64,000 nt of DNA from Odiellus spinosus (GCA_963920705.1 OY987238.1:11092183-11156182), one strand, 5' to 3'; shown: positions 28,801 to 37,795, counted from the first letter of the stretch. Made by a program: numbers and translations. The notes: generated from the letters alone by a model not told the origin.

Positions 28801-31800
28801 TTGCACAATATTAAGGTTGTAAATTCAGGGTCGCAAGTTCAAGTTGAAAAAACTTTTTCTAGGCTCCATTAAGTTTAACATTATGTGTTAATCCGCTATA
28901 AGAAAGAACCTACAACTTTATATCCACCATTCCAACACCAATTTTTCACGCATGCTTAAGTCGCGCGTCCATACAAAAGACTGAAAAAGTTTCGTTAAGG
29001 TCAAATCGAAATCTTTTGGGGTCAATGGTAGCGATTCTTTGCCAAAAACCCTACCCATTATTCAAAACAAATTCAGTAATAATTACAGAAGGAAACACTG
29101 CATTTGATTAATTAAATTAAATGATTAACTAAATTTCATTAAAAATAGTTCAGTGTGGTCTTGCGTAATTAATAAAATATGTATCTTTAAAAATTATCTT
29201 GAACATTTATTCAAAACTGAGTGGAAATGGTTTCATATTCTCAAATCTAACCTGATTCGATTCGGGCCTTGACAAATTAATCTCGCGCCAAAGTAAAATT
29301 AACGAACGACTGAAGAAGGGCCTTGGCTTGAAACGTCTCCTAAAGGTTTTTAAATATACTATTTCTTTTTCTCTGAACAAAATTTTAATTCTAAAATAAG
29401 TTTAGGTTCCATTGATTTACCATAACACTTTAACCATTGCAAATAAAATTGTATATTGTAGAGGATCGAATTGTAAGAGCTAACTTTTAATATCTACCTG
29501 AAAATGAAAAGCAAGTTTTGGATCAACACAAAAACAAGCTCCAAAATCTTGGGCCAAAAAAGGGAAAAATTCAAGAATTTAAAACTTGGACCCAAAACAA
29601 AAGAGATTGGTATTTATGTTATCAAGAAAAGGGTTCTACTTTTCCCTGTGAGATTTAACATTGAGTATCAATACGCCTTAGTTTCATTCTCGTCTTCCAC
29701 ACCACTTTAGTACATGTACTTTACCGTGATAGGAAACGTTCCAACGTATACGCGGGGGTTAGGGTTAGAAACAAGCTTTCAATAAGACCATCCGCCCGAT
29801 TTATTTTTGTTTTCTCTCAAAGACCAAAAGAAACAGGGTTGGTAAAAAATATCGTGTCGGGAAATGGAATGCGTTTTTCATGTTTGACTTTTTAAGAAAA
29901 ACGTTTCCCCCCCCTCTCTAAAATCCTCCCCTCTCTCCTCAATGCATTATGGATGCGTTTTACCTCGTTCAAGCGACCAAGGCCTATTCCCACATCAAAT
30001 TCCCTCTAGATCCATCTATGGTTTATCCTAGTACAAAACAATTCACTGACTTAGAGGCAATAGAGTAAAACAACGGGAGAAAGAAAGCCTCTATAGAATT
30101 CATTAGGCTCGTCTCTTTCTTCTAGCCTTTTCACTCTATTGCTTCGCTTCTTGTTCCAAGTCCGCTAGTGGACTTACATACTATAGTTTTTTCTCACTTT
30201 TACTAGCTTCTTACACGCAGTTGGTTTCAGTTTAAGTTTACAGTAGGTGCAAAGGTCGTATATCTTATAACTTCTTAAAGGGATAGTAGCACTATCGGGT
30301 CATAATTTTAATTTTGACGAAAATATCTCACTTATTTTACACCTCTAACGCGATTACGCACGAGAATCAATCGTATACGCTCTATAATAGTCACGTGACC
30401 ATAGTTATAACGTATAATTGCGTGGAAGTTTTGTTTTAATTTCAAATAAGTTACGATATTTCCGAAAATGCTACTCAAATTCCGTTTAAAACTCGTGAAA
30501 AATTCACTTTAAAAGAAAAATGATTGATGTCAATGTGTCAATTTCAGAGATTTGAAAGTCGATTTTTAAAAGAAACAAGCGAAACTTAACCAAAATTATC
30601 ACAATATAATATAACCATTCTTTTGATTCATCTCCTTAATCCTGGTAGTGTTACTATCTCTTCAAATTTTCACATGGACTTGGATAAAAATAGGCCTAAG
30701 GTTACTCGCGTACTGAAAACTTGAAAGTTTCCGGAAACTGTTTTATAAAATCCAAATCCTCACCCTGTGAGCTTTTTGCTCAAACTCCCTGAGCAGTCTC
30801 TTGATTCTTTATCTTAAAATCCCCCGAAAGGACTAGGCCTATATAGCAAAACTCCGACGGGAATTTCAAAACGATTTTTTCCATTCGACATAAAAAGGGA
30901 TTTTTTTTCCCCCTCAATTTTTTTCAGTTGCCAGGGTTATATTTTCAATCCATGATGCGCACCTTACAGATCTTTCTCCCGCGACCACCCACAGATTTTT
31001 TTTTTAAAAAGACGAAATCCGAAACGATTTGAAAAACCTCTCAGCCTATTTTGATCTAAAATTTCTTGTAGTTTTAGAATCGAATGAAAGTTTGAAGGGG
31101 ATATGAAATACAGGGAATTAATCAGTTAATTCAGTTACAGAAAAACCAAGTCCACAAAAACATTAAAGGTTTTTACTATTAAAACCAGAATAATTGAAGT
31201 ATTTAATTAAATAATTGTGTAACTAAAACTTTCAACCTAAATGTAAATGATGACTTCGTTTACTTAATTAACGGGGTGGTTAGAACCTGATGTTACAATG
31301 TACCCACCCATAAAACTAATTCTAAGTACCTAATGCGAACTTAACTATCACGTTAAGAAAAACCTCGCGGTTTCCAATATGTTCCGATGTCCGTTCACCC
31401 CTACGGACACTATACGTCATCCATAGTCCGAATCAGTTTGAGTTTCCAGCACATATTAAGCAATATTTAGGGTTGTTCAATGTTTGAATAAAGAGTAAGG
31501 CTGCGCAATGTACATGCGGTTGTTTATGTACCTATCCGTCAAGTATCCAGCCTTCTCTTCTTCCCCTTATACCGCGTCATTACGTTTATTTGGATGAACA
31601 CTAGTGGTCCGTAAAACCAAGTTCTCCTCATCTTTTTCTACTTAGCGAAGCGAGGGAAGTAAGCGGAAGCTCAGGAGAAGCATAGAGAGAGAGATGGGAG
31701 AAAAAAAAAGCAAACTTTGGGATGCTGCGTTTGGGACGAAAGAAAATATTCGCTCGAATCGTTAGAGGCTTCGCTGCTTGGGCAAATATAAGGATGGACG

Positions 31801-34800
31801 GACGAGGGATGGGGTGATGTAGGTACTCTCGGGAAGTAATAAGAAAATAAATCTTAACGCCAGCACACCATCACTTCACTCAAGTTTCTCTCGACAAGTT
31901 TCGTTGCAGGCTTGCAAGCATGATTTGGACCAAGTGGCCGCGTTGATGAGGGAAAGGTTAGGGTTATTACTGACCAGATATACCATCTTCAATTAACTAT
32001 ATATTCCCTATATTTGTTTATACTTTAACCAAAAAAATAATGTTTTATAAAAGAACATGGGGGAAAATACATTCTTAATCTATCTTCTTTACAATAGCCT
32101 CGCGACCAGAGTGACGATGTGGTATATTACAAGGTTTTTTTCATTTAAAAAATTCCTAAGATATTAATTAAAATGTTTTTCTTAACTATTGTTGTAATAG
32201 CACACATATTTCCAATCATTATTAACGATCTATTCGATACTGATTCTCAAATTACATAAGGATAGATTAAGAATTAGTGGCATCATCTCTTTAAATAGGA
32301 ACTCAAATTCTACTCTATTAAATTCTCTCACGCCTGTGCGAAAGATTCACAGAGAAAGACTGAAAGGAGTAAGTTAGAATTTTTTTCTTCTGTCTTCTAG
32401 AAAGAAGTTGAACCTTTTCCCGCCCATCCGGATGTCTGTCTGTCTGTTAACTAGCAATCGTACGGTCTGTATAACAAGGCAATCCTCCTTGGGATTCCAG
32501 AAGGTTTTTTTTTTTTCGTAGAAAGGGTGGGGAAGGTTATTTTTCGATTTCTTTGCCAAACCCCGAATCTCACCTCAAATTGGCATCGCGGGTTTGGAAG
32601 CTCGGGATAAGTTTGGGATGTTCCTTTGGATGAAAAGATTGGGTTCGTCTTATAAGTTCGTTTCTCTGCCGTATACCACACGAGATTCGTTATAAAAAGC
32701 AACGCGGAATCACCTATTCTTTTCAGTGATAAAATATCGTATGTTTAAATACTCAGAATTCTTTTAACAGTGAAATAACAATATTAAATGTTTAAAACCC
32801 TACTAGAAGATGTTTATAACCATCAGAAAAATGCGACAATATGTTTATGACCATGGGGAAAATGCGACAAGACGTTTAAAATCATCAGGAAAATGAGACA
32901 AAACGTTTAAAACCATCAGAAAAATGATACTAGACGTTTAAAACCATCAGAAAAATGATACTAGACGTTTAAAACCATCAGGAAAAGTGATGTTTAAAAC
33001 CATCAGGAAAAGTGATGTTTAAAACCATCAGGAAAAGTGATGTTTAAAACCATCAGGAAAAGTGATGTTTAAAACCATCAGGAAAAGTGATGTTTAAAAC
33101 CATCAGGAAAAGTGATGTTTAAAACCATCAGGAAAAGTGATGTTTAAAACAATCAGGAAAAGTGATGTTTAAAACAATCAGGAAAAGTGATGTTTAAAAC
33201 CATCAGGAAAAGTGATGTTTAAAACCATCAGGAAAAGTGATGTTTAAAACCATCAGGAAAAGTGATGTTTAAAACCATCAGGAAAAGTGATGTTTAAAAC
33301 CATCAGGAAAAGTGATGTTTAAAACCATCAGGAAAAGTGATGTTTAAAACCATCAGGAAAAGTGATGTTTAAAACCATCAGGAAAAGTGATACTAGACGT
33401 TTAAAACCATCAGGAAAAATGATACTAGACGTTTAAAACCATCAGGAAAAATACTACAAGACGTCTCAAACTATCAGGAAAAATACTACAAGATGTTTAA
33501 AACATTGTGAAAACACTGAATTTATAAACTATCATAAAACTACTATGATTAAACCATTACGAAAATTTCAAAAAGATTAAACAATGCCAGTATAAAGAAT
33601 GCCAATGTTAATTATATGGAAGCAACTAAGAACGCCAGAAACAACTGAGAACGCCAGAATCAAAGTTTAAAATGGAATACACTATTTAGTGCCACTCTTT
33701 CACATATTATTACCTTCTGATAAAACTGATTTTCAAAGTCTGTAGAAAAGTCCATATATACGAAGGAAAACAAGAAAAAAATAAAACTACACGAGAATCG
33801 AGTTAAATACTACTTTATTCCCTACGAGGATTAATACTACGTATCAATCCGCCTTAGAATTTCAAGGTTTTACCAAATCCCATTGAAACTAAGTATAAAA
33901 ACTAGGAACCTATAAGTTCGTTTGAGGTTTATATAAGCTTTTTTCACTCCCTATTCCCAAATAGAAGAAGAGTTCGGCGACTTTCTATACAACTGGGAAG
34001 TACAATTTCTGGGGAGAAACTCAGGGGTTAGAGTCAAAGCAAACAGAAGCGACGCCCTCAACCCCTGTCCTCCCTAAAAAAATAATATATATAGCTAGTG
34101 AAGACATACCATTGAAAAGAAAAAATCTGAGCTATAAAAGTGTATAGTTTTCACCACGATTTTTTTTTTTCAGAGAGAAATCAAGACCCATTAACACGAC
34201 TAATATATCATTATATAAATCATTCGACAGATTTCACTATACTATTATACACCTAATACTTCTAATTCAGTAATTTATCCTGAAGCAAAATTATTACAAT
34301 GGTAACTTAAAATTTCAAAAGAGTTAAAGGTTTTAAATCGTATTATTTGGTATTTAAAATAACACAAATTCAAATACAAAATTATTTTGCGAATACCAAT
34401 AATTTTTAAGTAAAAGTCACGTCCGCATATTAGCCCCCGACCCACGGTTCAGATTTGTACAAGAAATGTACATATTACTACGAATTTCTGCATTCTATTA
34501 GTCTATCCTCATTTGAGTACACAAAGTTCAACAAAACGCAAAAAAAATATACTTCTGTGAACGAAACATGAAGTCTCCAAATAATAACAAAATTATTTGA
34601 AATCAAATTTAGTTCGTGACAATATATACTCTATTTTAATTAATCTAATTAAAATATAAGGTTTCAAAAACTAAATAAATTCGAAGCCGTACTGATAATC
34701 TTGTGAATGGAGCTTAAAATCTTAAGAAAGAAAAAAACTCATCCCATTCAGTTCGATTTCTTTCTAGAAATCAGTTTTATCAACTAAGAAGAAAGCAACG

Positions 34801-37795
34801 TTACGTCTTATCTCTGTACGATTTTGTTTTGCAAGAGATAGAGGTGAACCTAACTTAAGACGTATTGTAAACTACTACGATATATATGGTTGTTGGCTCG
34901 TACCTTCTGGTCCGACCTATTCATCGCTATGTCACCCCCATGATGCTAGAAACGTTTTTCTTCCGTTGATTTCTTTTTCTTTCCGTTTTTTGGTTCTATA
35001 CGTAGCTCCTTAATGTCAACTCGTCCTTTTTAATGGTAATTGCGAACCCGCTTCCAACGACTGTCCATAACTAGTTTTCTTATTTTTACTTTACCCATTC
35101 CCATCCTTACCCCTTCCAAAATCTTCTTCTCTTTTCAACGACACGTGCAACTCAGAGACGTGAGAAGGAAAAGAGACAGCCTTAGCTCGTTTTAACATAA
35201 AATAATTGAATTTCGCTACTTTTTCCGCTGGGGAAAAAAAGAATACAAAATATGTAGCAATATACCAAAAGATCTTTAGTCTTATACCAAAAGGCTATGA
35301 TACTAATATTTCGAACGTGTACGTCTACGTGAAGTTACATTAATACGATGCTTTGGTGCATGAACGTGATAAGATAATGTTCTAACACGTAAAATGATCG
35401 GAGTTAACATTACTTTAAGATCTATTGACTTACAATCATATTATATTATGAAGATTATTAATATCTGTATTTTTCTGAAAAATGGCCTTATCAGAGAATA
35501 TTATTCGAGTTATATCTTCGGATAAGAAAATTTGAAACTCAATTTTCTTAGAAAATCATAAATATAAAAAGAAACCTAAAAGGTATATTGAATTATTTAT
35601 TTTAACTTAATTGTTATGTTTTTATTTTAGTCGAATTGTGCAATATTCTCTTCTGACGAGAATAACCGAGGTTTAATCATATTTAACTAAGGTTTACTGA
35701 ATCGAAAAGGCTATGTAAACCTCGGTTAAATATGATTAATTACGCTTCGTCTGAAGAATTTAAGTTCGAGCTCAAAATGTTTATCTTCAGATAAACCCTA
35801 TCGTTTTAACTATTATCTGAATAACGGAAGATAATGGTTATCCTATTCCAAGCCCTAATTAAGCGGGAATATATCCTGCCTTATTTTAAACACTCATCTT
35901 TGTTTTACAATCGTTCATTATAGGCTGGTTCGGAGTACGAGAAAGAGTATTCTACGACCCTCCACGCGGATGGCCTCGAGACGTCGAGCCTGACGCTGCG
36001 ATTCGTGGTGACGGAAAAGCATTTTCTACGAGGGAACATGAGGCTCAAGTGCACGGCAACCATCTCGAGGCTCTACACTATGAGTGACGAGGAGCACGCT
36101 CTACTCGGCAAGAGACAAACTTCGGGATTCCAGATCGACGAAGGCATGTGGCAGAGTGAGTGCGCGAACAGGGCACGACAAAAATCATAATTTATCCTAA
36201 TAATTCGTACCAACAAGTTTTTCTTGGGTCTATTTATTATTTCGTATTATATACTTTTGACGCGCCAGAAATAATTAAATTATTAAAATTTAATAATTTA
36301 GATTACTAAAGCACCTTAAAAATAAATTTTAACCCCACTAAATTTTATCTTCCTTTAAATAAAAGGATAGGCGAATAATTAGGCGAAATTTAACAAGATA
36401 TAATTCTCTCTTACGCCTCTTTCGTGCGTGAAAAATAATTGAAAAATCTAATAAATGGTCTTTAAATTTTATACAAGTATAAACATTATCGTCGCCCCTC
36501 TTTTACGTAAAATTTATTCAGGGTTCAAAGGTTAATAAAGAAGAAGGTATAAAGATACTTTTCTACTCGCGCAAACTAACCCTCGCTTGTAATTTTAAAC
36601 TTCATTCATCTTTGATTCGCGAAAAGGAGCTTATAAACTTAGTCTCGGATGGGTGGCCGAAAAGGGAAGAGCCTAATTTCCCGTTAACTTCTTTGGGACG
36701 CGACAAAATTACCATATTAATTAGAAAGTAACCCGCTTGCTAAGAGGGTTGCAAAATTTTCGCTCTCTCTCCTCTATCCCTCTTTCGTGTGAAGACGAGA
36801 AAAAAGGACCAGGCACATTTTATAGGTTAAGATTTACTTTTGGGCTCGTGCATGGGTCGAAAATTTTTCCTCGCGAGTTGAAGTAATTCAAAAATATGGT
36901 AATGAGTGTAATTTGGTTTGGAGTATATTTTAGTAGGTACAAGGAATCCTTACTGGATATACTTTCGGCTAACCCTTTCGCTGAAAAGTTTAATTTCGTT
37001 CTAATGAAAGTTTTAAAATGTACTCGCGAATCTTTAAAGGGAGGGTGAAAAGAAAAATTAAGTGTTTTTTATTGATTCTGCTTCTAAAACTAAGGCAGAA
37101 TTAAAATAGGAGCCTCCGACAAATATAAAGATGCAACACCTTTGGCTTAGTAAAATCCCCGCGACACGTGCTGCGGTAAACTCATTGTATCGCGCGAAAT
37201 CTCGCTTATCATGCGCACAACAGCTCATGTCGAGGATATTTAATGAAGCCAAAGGTGTGGAGTTTTGTCCTCCTTTTAATTGAATGCCAAAATCAGATTT
37301 GTGCAAAATATTGAAAAGGTTTAGACAGTTCCGAACTAGTCTTGTTTTTTAATAGCAGAATTATAAAAATTTGTTTCCTTAACAGCGTTCAGTTATAGTT
37401 ATAGTTAGTGACCCCAGAATTATGGGAAGGAGTTATAAAATAAGAGCATGTTCTTAATTTTCCTAGACAAAACTGGTAGTAATCTAGGCAACCAAATATG
37501 TTTTTTTTGCCACTCACGTCAGTAACGTCATTACAATGGAGCAAATAAGGCGTTGATGGCTGGACCTTTTCGAAGATTATATTTATTCCTACAGTAAAAT
37601 TAAATTTCATGGTCTAATTTTTTCTTGTTTTTTTCTTTTCCCGATCTCAATTTCTCATTCGGTGGATCTACACTTACAGCTCGCGACAGAGCGGCGGCGG
37701 CCGTGGGAAGCGTTCACACTAAAGATTCCGCCATTCTACAATCGCGACGTTTAGTTCTCCTCATTATCGTTTTTCTAACGCGCCTATGGAACTAA
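4640..37795 (+). CDS. beat-like: Beaten-path (beat) family immunoglobulin protein, five exons, 5' end missing
   Basis: Spliced coding sequence: 4640-4842, 18549-18684, 25249-25382, 35924-36155, 37680-37795. All junctions are GT-AG and the phases agree, giving 272 residues plus stop. Residues 1-112 form a V-type Ig domain with Cys24, Trp38 (VKWYKN), the DLNTAGKYRC tyrosine corner and Cys91. The stretch KWYKNDAEFYRYVP is characteristic of Beat proteins. Residues 113-234 form a second Ig domain with Cys138, Trp151 and Cys200, and one N-glycosylation sequon (NCT, 137-139). The tail ends in a hydrophobic run (259-267). Beat proteins are secreted or membrane-anchored neuronal Ig proteins in arthropods, several of which act in motor-axon defasciculation and bind Side-family receptors. 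The member within the family cannot be named from this sequence. The signal-peptide exon is not seen. The introns are loaded with repeats. Confidence 0.93.
4979..5269. mobile_element. TTAA-type MITE, family A, left end lost
   Basis: It starts inside the element at CCCGGAAAATAGGCTTA and contains the large central palindrome: GATCCTGAATTTCTTCGCAT near 5013 with its inverse GAAGAAATTCAGGTGATCTT near 5130. The right terminal part (ACTGGTGGATTAGGCCTA, then GCATTCTCCCT) is followed by TTAA at 5270-5273. The outer left arm seen in complete copies is absent. It sits 137 bp downstream of an exon donor. Confidence 0.8.
5628..5829. mobile_element. Foldback MITE-like element, family F copy 1
   Basis: The left arm (ATGAATAACAAAACTTGACG, then GTTCATAAACGTCCTCTAACGGCAAAC in two blocks) is inverted at the right end (GTTTGCCGATAAAGGTCGCT, then GAACGCGAGGTTTTATTCAT). 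Arms are about 50 bp with mismatches around a centre of roughly 95 bp. Related copies lie at 19867-20010 and 61010-61226. No coding capacity is present and the target duplication is unclear. Confidence 0.65.
7384..9843. repeat. 29-bp tandem array (about 85 units), intronic
   Basis: The core unit is 29 bp, containing CCCACGTTCGAAGTAATTCC followed by ATACATCAA. About 85 copies run without interruption. Edge units are more diverged or shortened: a 27-bp form lacking AC in ATACATCAA dominates 9510-9830. Diagnostic variants (CCATGC, CCTACG and a 4-bp deletion giving TTCGAATTCC) recur about 895 bp apart, showing a higher-order duplication. Each unit holds a TTCGAA palindrome. The minus-strand frames at 9466-9736 are translations of the repeat and not genes. 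Confidence 0.97.
11350..11768. mobile_element. 419-bp foldback transposon with 41-bp TIRs and 7-bp target duplication
   Basis: The ends are near-perfect inverted repeats of about 41 bp starting CAGAGGTATATAATAACCCC. ATTCTGG is duplicated directly outside both ends (11343-11349 and 11769-11775). The interior (about 11460-11720) is noticeably richer in GC and CpG than the surrounding intron and has no transposase frame. The ends resemble hAT-type termini, although hAT duplications are usually 8 bp, so the superfamily stays open. Only one copy is in the window. Confidence 0.85.
13115..13260. repeat. Dispersed repeat, family I (CACGTGATA / GCGCGGTC motif)
   Basis: This segment holds TGACTATGGTCACGT, ATCACGCGTTCTGGCACGTG and TTGCGCGGTCTTTCTC. 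The same words recur, often inverted, at 22095-22190, 30280-30510 and 47720-47840. The copies are old and diverged, and ends cannot be placed. No open frame is associated. Treat it as an unclassified interspersed repeat. Confidence 0.5.
14266..14581. mobile_element. Foldback element with about 90-bp arms, family C copy 1
   Basis: The left end CAAGAATCCATTCAGGTTCC is inverted at the right end. Beyond a short variable segment, a second block (CCATCCTCCCAAACTTTGTA, then CAAAAGTTCGTCCGC) is also inverted, giving arms of about 90 bp. The middle contains GTCGTTAGTGGCGCGGGTTA. A second copy in the opposite orientation lies at 17880-18127. The overlapping short frames on both strands (14256-14658) follow from the palindromic structure and are not genes. 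Confidence 0.8.
15530..15640. repeat. Dispersed repeat, copy 1 (TTCACCCTGTAAG type)
   Basis: It aligns along its length with 26390-26500. Shared landmarks in order are GTTTTCCCC-like, TATAATG/AATAATG, GAAACAC..TACAGGC, and TTTCACCCTG(T/A)AAGAT. Divergence is high. No ends or coding potential are recognised. Confidence 0.5.
17880..18127. mobile_element. Foldback element, family C copy 2, inverted relative to copy 1
   Basis: It contains the complement of the 14266-14581 element: CCATCCTCCCAAACTTTGTA at the left, then TTAACCCGCGCCACTAACGA, then the inverse arm ending ATTCTTATGGAACCTG. The outer part of one arm is missing at the left. Together with copy 1 it makes a long inverted repeat across about 3.9 kb of the same intron. 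It lies about 420 bp upstream of the next exon acceptor. Confidence 0.8.
18549..18684 (+). CDS. beat-like: beat-like exon, second half of Ig domain 1
   Basis: It encodes residues 68-112 plus the first base of codon 113. The acceptor is TTTCAG (ending 18548) and the donor GTAAGT (18685). It begins VSRSNEHYVYLRHIDLNTAG and carries the Ig tyrosine corner and Cys91 (KYRCEVSADAPYF). The length of 136 bp joins in frame with both neighbours. Splitting of the first Ig domain by a phase-0 intron is part of this gene's structure. Confidence 0.95.
19867..20010. mobile_element. Foldback MITE-like element, family F copy 2
   Basis: Inverted arms GCTCATAAGCGTACTCTAAC (left) and GTTAGAGGTCGCTTATGAAC (right) correspond to the arms of 5628-5829. 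The centre is shorter and different, but retains CACGTGGTTTTG. The target duplication is not resolved. Confidence 0.6.
20626..21299. repeat. 24-bp tandem array (about 28 units), intronic
   Basis: The unit is TTAAATCCCAATTTAAAACG followed by GCGC. About 28 copies are nearly identical. Five or so units have one extra A (CCCAAATTT), which shifts the phase. The flanks carry related but diverged AATGGAGCTTAAT wording. Because 24 is a multiple of three, long frames appear on both strands (20611-20863, 21089-21292); these are repeat translations without start context or a domain. Confidence 0.97.
22095..22190. repeat. Dispersed repeat, family I, inverted copy
   Basis: AAGTACTTTTACGAAAAATA, CCGCGCGAAAGC and TTATCACGTTTTAGAACGCG match, in inverse orientation, the words at 13192-13252. 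They also match 47720-47790 in the same orientation. The copy is diverged and its boundaries are approximate. Confidence 0.5.
24100..24119. repeat. T20 homopolymer run
   Basis: Twenty consecutive T residues in intron sequence. No adjacent element ends or target duplication show that it is a retroposon tail. Confidence 0.9.
25249..25382 (+). CDS. beat-like: beat-like exon, start of Ig domain 2
   Basis: The acceptor is CATTCCAG (ending 25248) and the donor GTAAGT (25383). It encodes residues 113-157: LPTEGPKIAGGRQRYQVGET, then SLNCTSVKSKPAAILKWF. It supplies Cys138, the only N-glycosylation sequon (NCT), and Trp151. The first codon is split with the previous exon (G|TT, Val). The exon ends on a whole codon. 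Confidence 0.95.
25515..26296. repeat. 33-bp tandem array (about 24 units), intronic
   Basis: The unit contains TATGGTTCGCGCCCAATTTC followed by TAACTACAGCTAT. Units at both edges share a different form (CTCTATTGG start, TAACAACAG end). The middle carries CGCGCCC and then CGCGCGC variants. All units are 33 bp, so one forward frame stays open from 25573 to 26328 as an 11-residue repeat (VRAQFLTTAIM). That frame opens with TTG, has no domain and is best read as a by-product of repeat length. Confidence 0.96.
26390..26500. repeat. Dispersed repeat, copy 2 (TTCACCCTGAAAG type)
   Basis: A diverged copy of 15530-15640 in the same orientation, starting about 90 bp after the 33-bp array. Shared landmarks include TGGCTGAAACACATCTACAG and TTTCACCCTGAAAGAT. 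No coding potential is seen. Confidence 0.5.
26961..27140. mobile_element. TTAA-type MITE, family A, central palindrome only
   Basis: CCCGGAAAATAGGCTTAGCT at the left is inverted at the right (AGCTAAGCCTATTTTACC). Within it ATTTCTTCGCATT pairs with AATGCGAAGAAATTC. The outer arms ending AGGGAGAATG are not present. This is either a truncated element or a shorter mobile unit in its own right. Confidence 0.75.
30054..30146 (+). ncRNA. Imperfect hairpin of pre-miRNA size (candidate only)
   Basis: About 93 nt fold into one arm pair. GCAATAGAGT (left) pairs perfectly with ACTCTATTGC (right). After a short bulge AAAA pairs with TTTT. Further in, GAGAAAGA and AGCCT pair with complementary blocks around a loop of about 12 nt. 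It lies in sense orientation in an intron of the beat-like gene. Size and shape suit a pre-miRNA, but a relic of a small foldback transposon gives the same picture. No known miRNA seed was recognised. Confidence 0.25.
30280..30510. repeat. Dispersed repeat, family I plus ATGCTACTCAA motif
   Basis: It contains GGGATAGTAGCACTATCGGG, then CTCTATAATAGTCACGTGAC (also near 47790) and ATTTCCGAAAATGCTACTCA. The last block recurs at 18250-18330, 48765-48830 and, more diverged, 57620-57670. Copies differ in which blocks they keep, so the full-length element cannot be reconstructed from this window. Confidence 0.5.
32788..33504. repeat. 25-bp tandem array with longer edge units, intronic
   Basis: A homogenised core (about 32984-33390, 16 units) has the 25-bp unit GTGATGTTTAAAACCATCAG followed by GAAAA. 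Both edges carry a related 31-35 bp form with an extra ACTAGAC or ACAAGAC insert before GTTTAAAACCATCAG. The symmetric edges indicate that the core arose by amplifying a shortened unit inside an older array. There is no long open frame because 25 is not a multiple of three. Confidence 0.96.
35440..35810. repeat. Dispersed repeat, family H, with 20-bp hairpin
   Basis: It contains GAGTTATATCTTCGGATAAG, AAAATTTGAAACTCAATTTTC and GTTTATCTTCAGATAAAC. Related blocks occur at 49240-49480, 53690-53990 (inverse) and 62030-62400. Inside, 35673-35692 and 35720-35739 are inverted repeats matching at 18 of 20 positions. The repeat ends close to the acceptor of the next beat-like exon. It is an unclassified interspersed element. 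Confidence 0.55.
35924..36155 (+). CDS. beat-like: beat-like exon, second half of Ig domain 2
   Basis: The acceptor is CATTATAG (ending 35923). It encodes residues 158-234 plus one base: AGSEYEKEYSTTLHADGLET, then LTLRFVVTEKHF and Cys200 in NMRLKCTATI, finishing DEGMWQ. The donor GTGAGT is at 36156. The frame could read on to a TAA at 36188-36190, but the in-phase downstream exon with a hydrophobic tail favours splicing here. It is GC-richer than its surroundings, as expected for coding sequence. Confidence 0.92.
36156..37679 (+). other. Intron (about 1.5 kb) before the last beat-like exon
   Basis: A phase-1 intron from GTGAGT to CTTACAG, with a long T/C-rich tract near 37617-37640. It carries a probable family B TTAA-type element starting at 37038. 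Nothing else is recognisable. Confidence 0.75.
37038..37385. mobile_element. Probable TTAA-type element, family B copy 1
   Basis: TTAA at 37034-37037 is followed by AGGGAGGGTGAAAAG. The interior shares TTTGGCTTAGTAAAATCCCC, then GCGACACGTGCTG with 45962-46362. The right end is weak (TTTCCTTAAC near 37376) and no clear CCCT-TTAA terminus is found. The open frame at 37058-37306 (minus) is not conserved in the sister copy. Confidence 0.5.
37680..37795 (+). CDS. beat-like: beat-like terminal exon: linker and hydrophobic C-terminal tail
   Basis: The acceptor is CTTACAG (ending 37679), with a strong T/C tract starting about 60 bp upstream. The two leading bases complete codon 235 (Thr). It reads TRDRAAAAVGSVHTKDSAIL, then QSRR, the hydrophobic run LVLLIIVFL and TRLWN, with TAA at 37793-37795. 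Local GC is high against AT-rich flanks. A small-residue region followed by a C-terminal hydrophobic stretch suggests a GPI signal or membrane tail, though the run is short. No homology was recognised in this exon; the assignment rests on frame, splice sites and composition. Confidence 0.75.

Larger units (their letters stand above)
25383..35923 (+). other. Intron (about 10.5 kb) between beat-like exons
   Basis: A phase-0 intron, GTAAGT to ATTATAG. It contains the 33-bp array beginning about 130 bp inside the donor, a dispersed repeat (26390-26500), the core palindrome of a family A MITE (26961-27140), a hairpin of pre-miRNA size (30054-30146), family I sequence (30280-30510), the 25-bp array (32788-33504) and a family H repeat (35440-35810) ending about 110 bp before the next exon. 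The remaining stretches (27.2-30.0, 30.5-32.8 and 33.5-35.4 kb) show nothing I can name. Confidence 0.85.

Noticed and set aside
29756..29768. Telomere-like GGGTTAGGGTTAG
   Set aside because: Only two units, isolated; not an array and not the common arthropod TTAGG repeat in any number.
36156..36190. Exon reading through to a TAA at 36188-36190 as the true C-terminus
   Set aside because: A GTGAGT donor at 36156 leads in phase to a GC-rich exon with a hydrophobic tail and its own stop, which is the better model; kept as an alternative.
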